A stretch of 64,000 nt of DNA, taken from positions 275,718 to 339,717 of the forward strand of contig NZ_FOKB01000005.1 of the NCBI RefSeq assembly GCF_900111895.1, written 5' to 3'. Position 1 is the first letter of the stretch; each line of letters starts with the position of its first letter. The translations under genes and the position numbers were made by a program. The notes under the pieces are model-generated. The model saw nothing but the letters and a program-made list of their open reading frames with translations. It did not search any database and was not told the DNA's origin. Of this stretch, positions 1-9,359 are shown in pieces. This DNA comes from Pseudomonas simiae. Lineage in GTDB: Bacteria; Pseudomonadota; Gammaproteobacteria; Pseudomonadales; Pseudomonadaceae.

Positions 1-795
1 GGGTTCGAACTGTTTGCCGTACACGGAGAAATCCAGCGTCTCCTTGCTGCCCAGCACCAGGAAACCGCGATGGCACAGCGACTCATGGAACAATCCAAAC
101 GCGCGATCCTGCAACTTTTTATTGAAATAAATCAGTACGTTGCGGCACGAAATTAATTGGGTTTCTGAGAATACACTATCGGTTGCCAGGCTGTGGTCGG
201 CAAACGTGACATTCTCCCGCAGCGTCTTATCGAAGATTGCGTAATCGTAGGCCGCGGTGTAGTAGTCGGCAAATGAACGTTGACCGCCGGCCTGCTGATA
301 GTTGGCGGTGTAGGCGCGTACGTTCTCCAGGGAAAAGATGCCCTGCTTGGCTTTATCCAGCGACGCCGGGTTGATGTCGGTGGCGTAAATGATCGTGCGT
401 TCCAGCAAGCCTTCTTCGCGCAGCAGGATGGCCATCGAGTACACCTCCTCGCCCGTGCTGCAGCCGGCGATCCAGATCTTGATCGACGGGTAGGTCTTGA
501 GCAGCGGCACCACTTCCTGGCGGATCGCCAGGAAGTGCGTCGGGTCGCGAAACATTTCGCTTACCGGAATCGTCAGGAACTGCAACAACTGCATGAACGC
601 CGCCGGGTCGTGCAGCACGCGCTCCTGCAAAGCGGAAATGGTCGCACAATCAAACTGGCGCAGCGCGTGAGCCACGCGGCGCTTCACCGACGCCCCGGAG
701 TAATCGCGGAAGTCGTAGCTGTACTTGAGGTAAATCGCCTCAATCAACAGGCGCAGCTCAATATCGCTGCTTTTTTCCAAAAAAGTTCGCTCCAC
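1..795 (-). CDS. CheR-type chemoreceptor glutamate methyltransferase, C-terminus outside window
   Basis: This cytoplasmic S-adenosylmethionine-dependent methyltransferase is of the CheR family, which methylates glutamates of chemoreceptors. The visible 265 residues hold the N-terminal helical domain, the SAM motif AGCSTGEEVYSMA, the acidic YATDIN strand and a CRNVLIYFN segment. The 3' end lies beyond the window. The GTG at 795 directly abuts the stop of the upstream hybrid kinase. A TTG at 780 has the better ribosome binding site (GGAG, 9 nt away) and may be the true start. No pentapeptide tail or TPR region can be judged. The tight spacing says it is co-transcribed with the kinase, so it may belong to a chemosensory-like pathway rather than flagellar taxis. 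The family call is firm; the receptor substrate is unknown. Confidence 0.88.
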   Translation of the reverse strand, partial: MERTFLEKSSDIELRLLIEAIYLKYSYDFRDYSGASVKRRVAHALRQFDCATISALQERVLHDPAAFMQLLQFLTIPVSEMFRDPTHFLAIRQEVVPLLKTYPSIKIWIAGCSTGEEVYSMAILLREEGLLERTIIYATDINPASLDKAKQGIFSLENVRAYTANYQQAGGQRSFADYYTAAYDYAIFDKTLRENVTFADHSLATDSVFSETQLISCRNVLIYFNKKLQDRAFGLFHESLCHRGFLVLGSKETLDFSVYGKQFEP

Positions 796-3700
796 TTAAA
801 TGCGTTCCATCTTCGGTAGCCATACGCGAATCAGTGAGAACAGACGGTCCAGATCGATCGGCTTGGCCAGGTAGTCATTGGAACCTGCTGCCAGGCAGCG
901 CTCCTGATCGTCCTTCATGGCCTTGGCCGTCACCGCGATGATCGGCAGTTTTTTCCAACGCGGGTCCTGGCGGATCAAGGCTGTGGCCTCGTAACCATCC
1001 ATTTCCGGCATCATCACGTCCATCAGCACCAGGTCGATGTCCTCGACTTCATTGAGTTTGTCGATGGCTTCACGGCCGTTACGCCCGATCACCACCACGG
1101 CGCCTTTGTGCTCCAGGGCGCTGGTCAGGGCGAAGATGTTGCGCACATCGTCGTCCACCAGCAGGATCTTGCGCCCCTCGAAGACCTTGTCACGGCTGCG
1201 CGCGGTCTTGAGCATCTTTTGGCGGTCATGAGACAGCTGGGATTCGACTTTGTGCAGAAAGAGTGTGACCTCATCCAGCAGGCGCTCTGGCGAGCGGGCA
1301 CCCTTGATGATGATCGAGCGCGAATACTTGCGCAGTTCCGCTTCTTCATCGCGGGTCAGGTTGCGCCCGGTGTAGACGATCACCGGCGGGAATGAGCAGA
1401 TGTCCTCGGTCGCCATACGCTTGAGCAGCTCGTTACCGAGCATGTCCGGCAGCTTGAGGTCGATGATCATGCAGTCGTAGATATGGGTGCGCAGCAGGTC
1501 CAGGGCGGCCTGGGCGTACCCGACGTCAGTGATCTCGATGTCATCGTCGCCGATCAGGCGGGCAATGCTGTCGCGTTGCAGGTCGTCATCCTCCACCAGC
1601 AGCACGCGCTTGACCTTCTGGGTGAGCTTGGCTTCCAGGCGCGCGAACACGTCCTTGAGCTCTTCGCGGGTGGTGGGTTTGACGGCATACCCAATGGCGC
1701 CCATGTGCATGGCGGCTTCTACGCGGTCTTCCACGGAAATCACGTGCACCGGGATATGGCGGGTGTTGGCGTGTTCCTTGAGACGTTGCAGCACAGTCAG
1801 CCCGGAATGGTCAGGCAGGCGCATGTCCAGCAGGATCGCGTCGGGAATGTACTCTTCGGCCAGGCTGTAGCCTTCGTCGGCGCCATGCGCCACCAGGCAG
1901 TTGTAGCCCAGCTCGTGGGCCAAGTCGAAGAGGATACGCGCGAAGTTTGGCTCATCCTCCACCACCAGGATGCAGCGCGTGGCGAACGGGGCCTTGTCGC
2001 GGTCGTCGGCGAAACGCGGGATCTGGCTAACATCGGCTACCGGCAACGCGGACACCTTCACAGGGGTCGGAACCGGAGCGGGCGCCACCACCACTTGGCG
2101 GGGCTGCTCGATCGGCGCGGCGTCTTCTTCGCGTTCTACGTACTGCTCCGGCACTACCAGGGTGAAGACACTGCCCTTGCCTGGTTCGCTGCTCACGCTG
2201 ATATAGCCACCCAGCAGGGTCGCCAGGTCGCGGGAGATCGACAGGCCCAGGCCGGTGCCGCCATAGCGGCGGTTGGTGGTGCCGTCCGCCTGGCGGAAGG
2301 CTTCGAAGATGCTTTCCTGCTGGTCCGGCGCAATGCCGATGCCGGAGTCGCGTACCGTGAAGGCAATGCCCTCCCCCGGCGCGCGGGACACTGACAGGCT
2401 GACCTCACCCTGTTCAGTGAACTTGATCGCGTTGGACAGCAGGTTCTTGAGGATCTGTTCCAGGCGCTGGCGGTCGGTGAACAGCATGGTCGGCGAACCT
2501 TCCTGCACGTCCACCTGGAACCCCAGCTTGCGATCGGCCGCCAACGGTTCAAACATTCCCCGCAGGCCGTCCACCAAGCGTGCCACGCTGGCGTTTTCCG
2601 GGAGCACTTCGAGCTTGCCGGCTTCGACCTTGGAAATATCGAGGATGTCATTGATCAGGTTGAGCAGGTCATTGCCGGCGGAATAGATCGACTCGGCGAA
2701 CTTGACCTGTTCGGCGCTGAGGTTTTCCTGGGGGTTCTCCGCCAGCAATTTGGCCAGGATCAGCGAGCTGTTCAGCGGCGTGCGCAGTTCATGGGACATG
2801 TTGGCCAGGAATTCGGACTTGTACTTGCTGGAGCGCTCCAGTTCTTCGGCGCGGTCTTCCAGCTCAAGTTGAGCCTTGTTCAGCTCAACGTTCTTGCGGT
2901 CCATGGCGTCGCGTTGTTCGGCCAGGGTTTCGGTCTGCTCGGCGAGTTGCTCGTTGGTCTGCTCCAATTCAGCCTGCTGGGTTTCCAGGTGGGCCTGGGA
3001 TTCCTTGAGGATGCGGGACTGTTCTTCCAGCTCTTCGTTGGCGGTCTTGAGCTCTTCCTGTTGCACTTGCAGCTCTTCGTTGAGCTGCTGGGTCTCGGCC
3101 AGCACTTCCTGCAGGCGCTGGCGATAGCGCGCGGCCTCGATGGAGGTGCCGATATTTCCGGCGATCAGTTCCAGCAGCTCGACGTCACGCTCTTCCAGGG
3201 GGCGCAGGAAGCCCAACTCGACCACGCCGTTAACGCGGTCATCGTCGCTGGTCGGCATCACCAGCACGCTGCGGGTCGAACCTTCGCCCAGGCCGGAGCT
3301 GACTTTGAAGTAGTCCACCGGCACGTCGTCCAGGCGAATCAGTCGGTCCAGCTGGGCTGCCTGCCCTACGATGCCTTCGTCGCTATAGATCGACTGTTCC
3401 TTTTGCTCCTGCTCTCGGGAGAAGCCATAGGTGGCGATACGCTTGAGGCCGCCATGCTCTTCACGTACATACAGCGCCGCGACAGCCGAGCCCATGTACT
3501 GGGCAAAGAATTGCAGGATATTGCGGCCGAGCATGTTCAATGTGAGTTGGCCGAGCACTTGTTCGGCCAGTTCAGTCTGGCCATTACGCAGCCAGGCCTG
3601 TCGCTCAAGGCGGCGTGCTATCTTCTGTTGTGACGCGAGGTTTGCGCTGTAACTGTCTGATAATGAAACTAAATTCTTCCGGCCGATATACGCCAGGAAA

Positions 3701-4299
3701 CCACTTAGGCCCAGCACAAATACCAGATACAGGGTGACGCTGATCACGGTAGTGCGAGTGACTTCTTCATTGCGGGAGATGCGGAACTGCTGCTCCATCG
3801 CCACCGCGTCATCGTATTCCTTGCGGATCTCGTCGGTCAGGCGCTTGCCACGGCCGGCCTTGACTGCGCTGCGGTAGTCACCGCTCTCGCGCTGCATATC
3901 AATCATCGACTGGGCGTATTTGTTCCACTCGTATTGCAGGGCTTCGAGGCGCTTGAGGCGGTCCACCTGCTGCGGATTGTCCGCCACCAGCTCCTGCAGG
4001 TTGCGCAGGTCCGCAATGATGCGCGGCTTGGCGACTTCATAAGGGTCAAGGAAATGCTCGTCGCCGGTGATCAGGAAACCGCGCATGCCGGTCTCCAGGT
4101 CGACCGTCAGCTTGGACGACTCATTGAGGTTATTGATGACCCGGTCGGTGTGCTCCACCCACTGGATCACCGACAACAGATAGGTGATCAAGACGACGAA
4201 AAACACCGCGCTGAGCACGCCCACACCCAAGGGCAGTGCCACGTTTCGGCTCAGGAGGGTACGAAAGCTCTGTTCATCGACGGACGACGCGGGAGTCAT
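796..4299 (-). CDS. CHASE3-GAF hybrid sensor histidine kinase with three receiver domains
   Basis: A membrane-bound sensor kinase of 1167 residues. In order: membrane segment about 20-45; periplasmic CHASE3 domain about 45-180 with GMRGFLITGDEHFLDPY; second membrane segment about 182-205; GAF domain about 240-395; long Glu/Gln-rich coiled coil 395-490; HisKA with MSHELRTPL (His503); HATPase with LSNAIKFT and GGTGLGLS; then three receivers with phospho-acceptor Asp825, Asp947 and Asp1094. All catalytic residues look intact. I chose ATG 4299 because AAGG lies 7 nt upstream; ATG 4305 and 4362 are worse. The three receivers and the abutting CheR gene suggest phosphorelay plus methylation output. 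The ligand of CHASE3 cannot be inferred. Confidence 0.93.
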   Translation of the reverse strand: MTPASSVDEQSFRTLLSRNVALPLGVGVLSAVFFVVLITYLLSVIQWVEHTDRVINNLNESSKLTVDLETGMRGFLITGDEHFLDPYEVAKPRIIADLRNLQELVADNPQQVDRLKRLEALQYEWNKYAQSMIDMQRESGDYRSAVKAGRGKRLTDEIRKEYDDAVAMEQQFRISRNEEVTRTTVISVTLYLVFVLGLSGFLAYIGRKNLVSLSDSYSANLASQQKIARRLERQAWLRNGQTELAEQVLGQLTLNMLGRNILQFFAQYMGSAVAALYVREEHGGLKRIATYGFSREQEQKEQSIYSDEGIVGQAAQLDRLIRLDDVPVDYFKVSSGLGEGSTRSVLVMPTSDDDRVNGVVELGFLRPLEERDVELLELIAGNIGTSIEAARYRQRLQEVLAETQQLNEELQVQQEELKTANEELEEQSRILKESQAHLETQQAELEQTNEQLAEQTETLAEQRDAMDRKNVELNKAQLELEDRAEELERSSKYKSEFLANMSHELRTPLNSSLILAKLLAENPQENLSAEQVKFAESIYSAGNDLLNLINDILDISKVEAGKLEVLPENASVARLVDGLRGMFEPLAADRKLGFQVDVQEGSPTMLFTDRQRLEQILKNLLSNAIKFTEQGEVSLSVSRAPGEGIAFTVRDSGIGIAPDQQESIFEAFRQADGTTNRRYGGTGLGLSISRDLATLLGGYISVSSEPGKGSVFTLVVPEQYVEREEDAAPIEQPRQVVVAPAPVPTPVKVSALPVADVSQIPRFADDRDKAPFATRCILVVEDEPNFARILFDLAHELGYNCLVAHGADEGYSLAEEYIPDAILLDMRLPDHSGLTVLQRLKEHANTRHIPVHVISVEDRVEAAMHMGAIGYAVKPTTREELKDVFARLEAKLTQKVKRVLLVEDDDLQRDSIARLIGDDDIEITDVGYAQAALDLLRTHIYDCMIIDLKLPDMLGNELLKRMATEDICSFPPVIVYTGRNLTRDEEAELRKYSRSIIIKGARSPERLLDEVTLFLHKVESQLSHDRQKMLKTARSRDKVFEGRKILLVDDDVRNIFALTSALEHKGAVVVIGRNGREAIDKLNEVEDIDLVLMDVMMPEMDGYEATALIRQDPRWKKLPIIAVTAKAMKDDQERCLAAGSNDYLAKPIDLDRLFSLIRVWLPKMERI

Positions 4300-4539
4300 G
4301 GGCATGCCTTGGCCAAATACGGAAAAACCGGGAGTTTGCCCCAAAGTCGCAAGCAAGACCATTTTTCTAGAACGGTTTTGTACAGATTCCTACAAAGGAA
4401 CAGGCTATTCTCTCTGGTCTTTTCTATCGCATTGTTTTTACGGCCAGCGGGAACTTGTCATAAGTGCGCGCTTACTCAAGGAAGAGGCCTATCAAAACGG
4501 CCGCGTGTAAACCCTCGCCTTTTTTGGGAATTCCATATT

Positions 4540-4896
4540 ATGTCCACACCCCCTTCCACCATCCTTGTCGTCGAAGACGATGCCATCGTGCGCATGCTCA
4601 TCGTCGATGTTCTGGAGGAGTTGGAATTCAGTGTCTTGGAGGCTGCCGATGCTAAAGAGGCGCTGGCAGTGGTGCAAAACACCGGGCAGGTAATTGACCT
4701 GATGATGACCGACGTGGGCCTGCCGGACATGGACGGAAAGCAACTGGCGGCCAAGGTGCGCGAATTGCGCCCTGCTCTGCCCATCCTGTTTGCCAGCGGA
4801 TATGCCGAGAACATCGACGTGCCGGACGGCATGCAAGTGATCGCCAAACCGTTCTCGATCGATCAGTTACGCGACAAAGTCAAATCGATGCTGTAG
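4540..4896 (+). CDS. Single-domain response regulator (CheY-like receiver)
   Basis: A 118-residue stand-alone receiver. VVEDD carries the acidic Mg2+ pocket, MMTDVGLPDMDG the phospho-acceptor Asp and AKPFS the conserved Lys. There is no output domain, so it should work as a phosphorelay carrier or protein-binding switch. It is divergent from the hybrid kinase (about 240 bp between starts), which makes that kinase the obvious partner, although this is inferred from position only. The start ATG at 4540 follows a weak GGGA about 10 nt upstream. The sequence type (FASGYAEN, KPFSIDQL) resembles receivers fused to hybrid kinases. Confidence 0.9.
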   Translation: MSTPPSTILVVEDDAIVRMLIVDVLEELEFSVLEAADAKEALAVVQNTGQVIDLMMTDVGLPDMDGKQLAAKVRELRPALPILFASGYAENIDVPDGMQVIAKPFSIDQLRDKVKSML

Positions 4897-4920
4897 GCGC
4901 TTTAATACCGGTTTGTGAGT

Positions 4921-4945
4921 GCCGTCCCCATGGGCGGCATTTTTA
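4921..4945 (+). terminator. Rho-independent terminator after the response regulator
   Basis: GCCG-T-CCC, loop CAT, GGG-CGGC followed by ATTTTTA. The stem has one bulged T. It lies 25 nt after the receiver stop codon. Confidence 0.7.
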
Positions 4946-5058
4946 CGTCAGGCGTCCATAGATTAACGTGACCTTCGGCCCGTAAAACCGGACACTCAGC
5001 GCCTGCCCGCGCCATTCATCCTTATTCTTCAAAATGCACTCAGGAAGGACGTAACAAC

Positions 5059-6459
5059 ATGATTGGAAAACCGACGCGCCTGCTGTTGGCGAGCCTCTCG
5101 ATACTCATGAGCAACGGCGTCTGGGCCGACTTCACCGCCACCCCAGGCGAAGCCCGGGCAATCGCCAAGGAAGCCTATCTATATGGCTATCCGGTCGTTG
5201 AGATGTACAAGACGCTCTACACCCAGGCCGTTGACCAAGGCGGCACGCGCTTCAAGACGCCGATTAACCGCATGGGGCATTCCGCTCAGGTGCCGGGGCC
5301 TAAAGACACTTCGCAATTCAAGCCCAACCCCGACACGCCCTACTCCTTCGTCTGGATGGATCTGCGCAGGGAGCCGTTGGTGCTCACGTTGCCGCGGATC
5401 GAGGACGATCGTTATTACTCAGTGCAGTTGATCGATCTTTACAGCCAGAACATCGCCTACCTGGGCACTCGCAGTACCGGCAACAATGGCGGCCACTACA
5501 TGGTCGCGGGGCCTGACTGGAAGGGCCAGCAGCCAGTGGACGTAGACCGGGTGATCTACAGCGAAAGCAACCTGGTGTATGCGCTCTACCGCACGCAGTT
5601 GTTTGATGAAAAAGACGTGGCCAAAGTCAAGCAGATCCAGAATGGCTACAAGGTGCAGCCGCTGAGCGGCTATGTGAAACAACCGGCGCCGGACAAGGTG
5701 GCTAAAATCGAATGGCCCAAGCCCACGGCCGCCATGACAGACAGCCCACAGCTGTTTCGCTACCTGAACTTCATGCTGGCCTACGCCAAGCCTCAGGACA
5801 GCGAGAAAGACGTGTTGGCTCGCTTTGCCAAGATAGGCATCGCGCCGGGTGCCCCGTTCAAGCTGAGCCAATTGAACGCGGAACAACGCAAAGCCCTGGA
5901 AGAAGGCATAGCCGACGCCAAGGCCGAATTTGCGGCATTCAAAAAAGACAAGATCGATACTCATCAAGTAACCAGCGGCGAACTGCATGGCAGCCGTGAC
6001 CGCCTGAAAAACAATTACCTGTATCGATACGCCGGGGCCAACCTGCGCCTGTTCGGCAACTCGGCAGACGAAGTGGCCTACATGACCTACTCGGTCGACA
6101 GCGAAGGCAAACCGGCCAACGGCGCACGTCACAGCTACACCGTTCACTTTGCCAAAGACCAACTGCCACCGGCGGATGCTTTCTGGTCACTGACCATTTA
6201 CGACGCCAAAACCGGGCAACTGGTGCCCAACCACAAAAAACGCTACCTGATCAATTCGCGGATGTTGCCTGACCTCAAGCGCGACGCCGACGGTGGGCTG
6301 ACCCTGGCATTGCAGCACCACGAGCCACCCAAGGCTGAACAGAGCAACTGGTTGCCAGCGCCGCCTGCGCCCTTCTATGCCGTACTGCGCATTTACCTGC
6401 CCAAGCCGGAAGTGGGTAACGGCCAGTGGAAGCTACCGCCTCTGACGCCGCTCAAGTAG
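5059..6459 (+). CDS. Exported DUF1254/DUF1214 protein
   Basis: 466 residues with a Sec signal peptide (cleavage near Ala23 in GVWA-DF). The N-terminal half is DUF1254 (EAYLYGYPVVEMYKTLY, FKPNPDTPYSF) and the C-terminal third is DUF1214 (FWSLTIYDAKTG, FYAVLRIYLPKP). These two domains usually occur together in secreted or periplasmic proteins of unknown biochemical function. A good ribosome binding site (AGGAAGG) precedes ATG 5059. The gene stands alone between terminators and converges on the lipoprotein gene. The family assignment is secure; no enzymatic activity should be assumed. Confidence 0.88.
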   Translation: MIGKPTRLLLASLSILMSNGVWADFTATPGEARAIAKEAYLYGYPVVEMYKTLYTQAVDQGGTRFKTPINRMGHSAQVPGPKDTSQFKPNPDTPYSFVWMDLRREPLVLTLPRIEDDRYYSVQLIDLYSQNIAYLGTRSTGNNGGHYMVAGPDWKGQQPVDVDRVIYSESNLVYALYRTQLFDEKDVAKVKQIQNGYKVQPLSGYVKQPAPDKVAKIEWPKPTAAMTDSPQLFRYLNFMLAYAKPQDSEKDVLARFAKIGIAPGAPFKLSQLNAEQRKALEEGIADAKAEFAAFKKDKIDTHQVTSGELHGSRDRLKNNYLYRYAGANLRLFGNSADEVAYMTYSVDSEGKPANGARHSYTVHFAKDQLPPADAFWSLTIYDAKTGQLVPNHKKRYLINSRMLPDLKRDADGGLTLALQHHEPPKAEQSNWLPAPPAPFYAVLRIYLPKPEVGNGQWKLPPLTPLK

Positions 6460-6465
6460 GGCTGC

Positions 6466-6500
6466 CTGGCCGGCGGTGGTTGCCCCAACACGCCGGCCAG
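6466..6500. terminator. Hairpin between convergent genes
   Basis: CTGGCCGGCG and its exact complement CGCCGGCCAG are separated by 15 nt and lie between two converging stop codons. There is no clear T run, so it is either a weak bidirectional terminator or a structural repeat. Confidence 0.45.
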
Positions 6501-6508
6501 CGCGGGGC

Positions 6509-7180
6509 TCAGTGTTTTTTCAACTTGAGGTAGGACTGGTGCAGATCCGACGCCCAGCCATCGATCACGCCTTTCACATCCTCGGCTTTCATCACCTGCG
6601 AATCATTAGCCAGCGGCTTGCCGGTGCCTTTGCGCACCACCTGGGCGAGCACCTTGCCGCTGGCACCGTCGAGAAACTGCGCTTCGGTGCCCAGGGTGGT
6701 TTCCTGGTCACGGATGCCAGTACCCGTACTGACCGCGGCAGCGACCAGTGCGACCGGTACAAACTCATAAGGTTTGAGCCCCTCGGTCTTGCTGCTGACC
6801 GCAGTAATGGCCGCTCGTACTACGATCACACCCGGACCGGGGCCCTCGGCCAGGGGCAGCGACTTGACCAGCTCACGTTTGAGCGCCTGGTTGAAGTAAT
6901 TGTTGATACCGCGCAAGGTGCTGTCCGGAATTTTTGCCGTTGCCTGGGGCTTGGGGTAAAACTGCGTTGGCTCGATATACACAGCGCTATAGCGGTTTAA
7001 ATCCAATTGCGGATCGACCCAGCGCATCACTTCAGCGCCAGACGGCGACTTGGCTTCTTTCAGCTGGCTGTAGTCCGAGAGAAAACCGGAGTATTCATCC
7101 GGTTGCGTGATTTTGCTGGCACAACCCGCCAGTGCGAGCGAAGTGATGCACAGCGTGCTGATCAATAGCGTTAGTTTCAT
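6509..7180 (-). CDS. DUF3313-family lipoprotein
   Basis: 223 residues with a type II signal peptide and lipobox LALAGC (Cys20). The residue after Cys is Ala, not Asp, so outer-membrane sorting is expected. The rest (EYSGFLSDYSQL, YIEPTQFYPKP, WASDLHQSY) matches the DUF3313 lipoprotein type, whose function is unknown. It starts at ATG 7180 with GGGAG about 10 nt upstream. It is a single gene, convergent with the DUF1254 gene and downstream in orientation from the 7270-7764 gene, without tight coupling to either. Confidence 0.85.
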   Translation of the reverse strand: MKLTLLISTLCITSLALAGCASKITQPDEYSGFLSDYSQLKEAKSPSGAEVMRWVDPQLDLNRYSAVYIEPTQFYPKPQATAKIPDSTLRGINNYFNQALKRELVKSLPLAEGPGPGVIVVRAAITAVSSKTEGLKPYEFVPVALVAAAVSTGTGIRDQETTLGTEAQFLDGASGKVLAQVVRKGTGKPLANDSQVMKAEDVKGVIDGWASDLHQSYLKLKKH

Positions 7181-7269
7181 CGGTGAACTCCCTGGCGGTC
7201 GGCGCTGGATTGGTGAGCTCTAGGTATAGCTAATCCTGGGAAAATAACTCTGTGCCGACCGCCAGATGT

Positions 7270-7764
7270 TCAGGCCCTCTCGCGTGGAATCAGGCTCTGC
7301 AACTGCGACGCGAGGAAATTCGCGTCGAAGCCAAAGGTGTCCGGGTCTTTCAGGCCATTGGTCTTCTTCCACAGCCAATCATTTTTGTCCGCCGGCAACA
7401 CCAACGAAACGCTGCCGTGGCGCGCGGCGGTCAAGCCCATGACCGACACGGAGATCAACCCACCCACCCCCATCACATCGGGCACGAACTCCACCGGTTT
7501 GCCGGTGATCTGCACCGTCAGTTTCTCGGTCTTGAACGTCGACGTATCCACCGGCACGCTGGGGCCGCTGGCAACATAGGCTTCACGGTGTACCTCCAGC
7601 AACCCGACCGTCTTTACCGGCTCAAGCCACTGCTCGATCTGGCCGAACAACTCATCGAGCTTTTGCGCCCAACGGGCTGACTGCACGTCAAATTGCTGTT
7701 TTTTGTGCGCTTCGCTGTCGGCGTAATGACGAAGCATCTCGCCCAGTTGCTGTACATCGTCCAT
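7270..7764 (-). CDS. Hypothetical protein, 164 aa
   Basis: I do not recognise this protein. It has an N-terminal helical part (about 1-55, DDVQQLGEMLRHYADSEAHK) and a mixed part rich in beta-prone and Gly residues (VMGVGGLISVSVMGLTA), and ends with SLIPRERA. No signal peptide or clear membrane span. The start ATG 7764 is chosen over upstream 7806 because AAGGA lies about 8 nt in front. Codon use is typical of the neighbourhood, which supports a genuine gene. It is transcribed away from ccoN, whose promoter region it shares. Confidence 0.7.
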   Translation of the reverse strand: MDDVQQLGEMLRHYADSEAHKKQQFDVQSARWAQKLDELFGQIEQWLEPVKTVGLLEVHREAYVASGPSVPVDTSTFKTEKLTVQITGKPVEFVPDVMGVGGLISVSVMGLTAARHGSVSLVLPADKNDWLWKKTNGLKDPDTFGFDANFLASQLQSLIPRERA

Positions 7765-7930
7765 TGCAGATTTCCTTGGGTGAGCCGGATTGCGAAGCCC
7801 GATCATGGCAGATGCAGCCGCTGAACGTACGGCTTAAAACTGATCCGCAACAATGAGGTTTTTCTGAGCCTGTTTTGTTTTGCCCCCGCTTCCTACAGTG
7901 CCGCCACTTGGAACCGTGGGAGGACTGAGC

Positions 7931-9358
7931 ATGAGCACAGCATCAATCGGGCAGGCCTATAACTACAAAGTCGTCCGTCAATTCGTTATCGCCACTATCG
8001 TCTGGGGCGTGGTGGGCATGGCCATGGGCGTGTGGATCGCCTCGCAACTGGTGTGGCCGGAAATGAACCTGGACTTGCCCTGGACCACCTTCGGCCGCTT
8101 GCGGCCCTTGCACACCAGCCTGGTGATTTTCGGTTTTGCCGGCAGCGCGCAGTTTGCTGCCAGCTATTACGCGGTGCAGCGCACCTGCCAGGTGCGATTG
8201 TTCTCGGACAGGCTCGCAGCGTTCACCTTCTGGGGCTGGCAGTCGGTGATCGTGATCATGCTGATCAGCTTGCCGCTGGGCTACACCACCACCAAGGAAT
8301 ACGCCGAGATCGAGTTCTCTGGAGCGGTGTGGATGGCGGTGGTGTGGGTGGCCTATGCCATCGTGTTCTTTACCACCGTGGTGCGGCGCAAGACCCGGCA
8401 TATCTACGTGGGTAACTGGTTTTTCGGCGCATTTATCCTGGTGATCGCCATGTTGCATGTGGTCAACCACTTAGCGATCCCGGTGGATTGGTTCAAGTCG
8501 TACCCGGTGTATTCCGGGGCCACCGATGCCATGGTGCAGTGGTGGTACGGGCATAACGCTGTAGGTTTTTTCTTGACCACCGGTTTTTTGGGGATGATGT
8601 ATTACTTCGTGCCGAAACAAGTCGGACGTCCGGTGTATTCCTATCGCCTGTCCATCGTGCACTTCTGGGCGTTGATCACCCTGTACATCTGGGCCGGCCC
8701 CCATCACCTGCACTACACCGCCTTGCCGGATTGGGCGCAGTCGTTGGGCATGGCCATGTCACTGATTTTGCTGGCGCCGAGTTGGGGCGGGATGATCAAC
8801 GGCATGATGACCTTGTCCGGCGCCTGGCATAAATTGCGCACCGACCCGATCCTGCGCTTCCTGGTGCTGTCCCTGGCGTTCTACGGCATGTCGACGTTCG
8901 AGGGGCCGATGATGGCGATCAAGACCGTCAATGCCCTCTCCCACTACACCGATTGGACCATCGGCCACGTACACGCCGGGGCCCTGGGGTGGGTCGCGAT
9001 GATTACCTTTGGTTCGCTGTACCACATGATCCCCAAAGTGTTCGGGCGCGAGCAGATGCACAGTGTGTCCCTGATCAACCTGCACTTCTGGCTCGCGACC
9101 ATCGGCACCGTGCTGTACATCGCTTCGATGTGGGTCAACGGGATTACCCAGGGCTTGATGTGGCGAGCGGTCAACGATGACGGCACCCTCACCTACTCCT
9201 TTGTCGAAGCCTTGCAGGCCAGCCATCCGGGGTTTGTGGTGCGATTTGCCGGTGGTGTGTTCTTCCTCACCGGGATGGTGCTGATGGCCTACAACACGTG
9301 GCGTACCGTGCGGGTCGCTGACGTGAACATGGCGCAGCTTGATGCGCGGATCGCCTGA
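7931..9358 (+). CDS. ccoN: Orphan cbb3-type cytochrome c oxidase catalytic subunit CcoN
   Basis: 475 residues with about 12 membrane helices. It is the heme-copper catalytic subunit that reduces O2 in the inner membrane. Ligand motifs are present: RPLHTSLVIFG (low-spin heme), WWYGHNAVGF (CuB), GPHHLHYTALP (CuB pair) and IGHVHAGALGW (both hemes). Start ATG 7931 has GGGAGGAC upstream. No ccoO or ccoP follows, only a CcoQ-like small gene, so it must borrow CcoO/CcoP from a complete operon elsewhere. This matches the orphan CcoN isoforms of P. aeruginosa, which assemble into alternative, for example cyanide-tolerant, oxidases. Calling it that particular isoform is inference. Confidence 0.93.
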   Translation: MSTASIGQAYNYKVVRQFVIATIVWGVVGMAMGVWIASQLVWPEMNLDLPWTTFGRLRPLHTSLVIFGFAGSAQFAASYYAVQRTCQVRLFSDRLAAFTFWGWQSVIVIMLISLPLGYTTTKEYAEIEFSGAVWMAVVWVAYAIVFFTTVVRRKTRHIYVGNWFFGAFILVIAMLHVVNHLAIPVDWFKSYPVYSGATDAMVQWWYGHNAVGFFLTTGFLGMMYYFVPKQVGRPVYSYRLSIVHFWALITLYIWAGPHHLHYTALPDWAQSLGMAMSLILLAPSWGGMINGMMTLSGAWHKLRTDPILRFLVLSLAFYGMSTFEGPMMAIKTVNALSHYTDWTIGHVHAGALGWVAMITFGSLYHMIPKVFGREQMHSVSLINLHFWLATIGTVLYIASMWVNGITQGLMWRAVNDDGTLTYSFVEALQASHPGFVVRFAGGVFFLTGMVLMAYNTWRTVRVADVNMAQLDARIA

Positions 9359-9359
9359 G

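Noticed and set aside
280..819. A 179-codon open frame on the plus strand
   Set aside because: It lies opposite the CheR gene, has no ribosome site and its protein lacks any recognisable pattern; a shadow of high-GC coding.
1483..2394. A 303-codon plus-strand frame within the hybrid kinase
   Set aside because: Antisense to conserved kinase and receiver motifs, with the His/Gln/Arg-rich composition of a shadow.
7840..7853. CTGAT-CCGC-AACAA as an ANR/FNR box before ccoN
   Set aside because: Only 8 of 10 bases match and I found no -10 at the expected distance.
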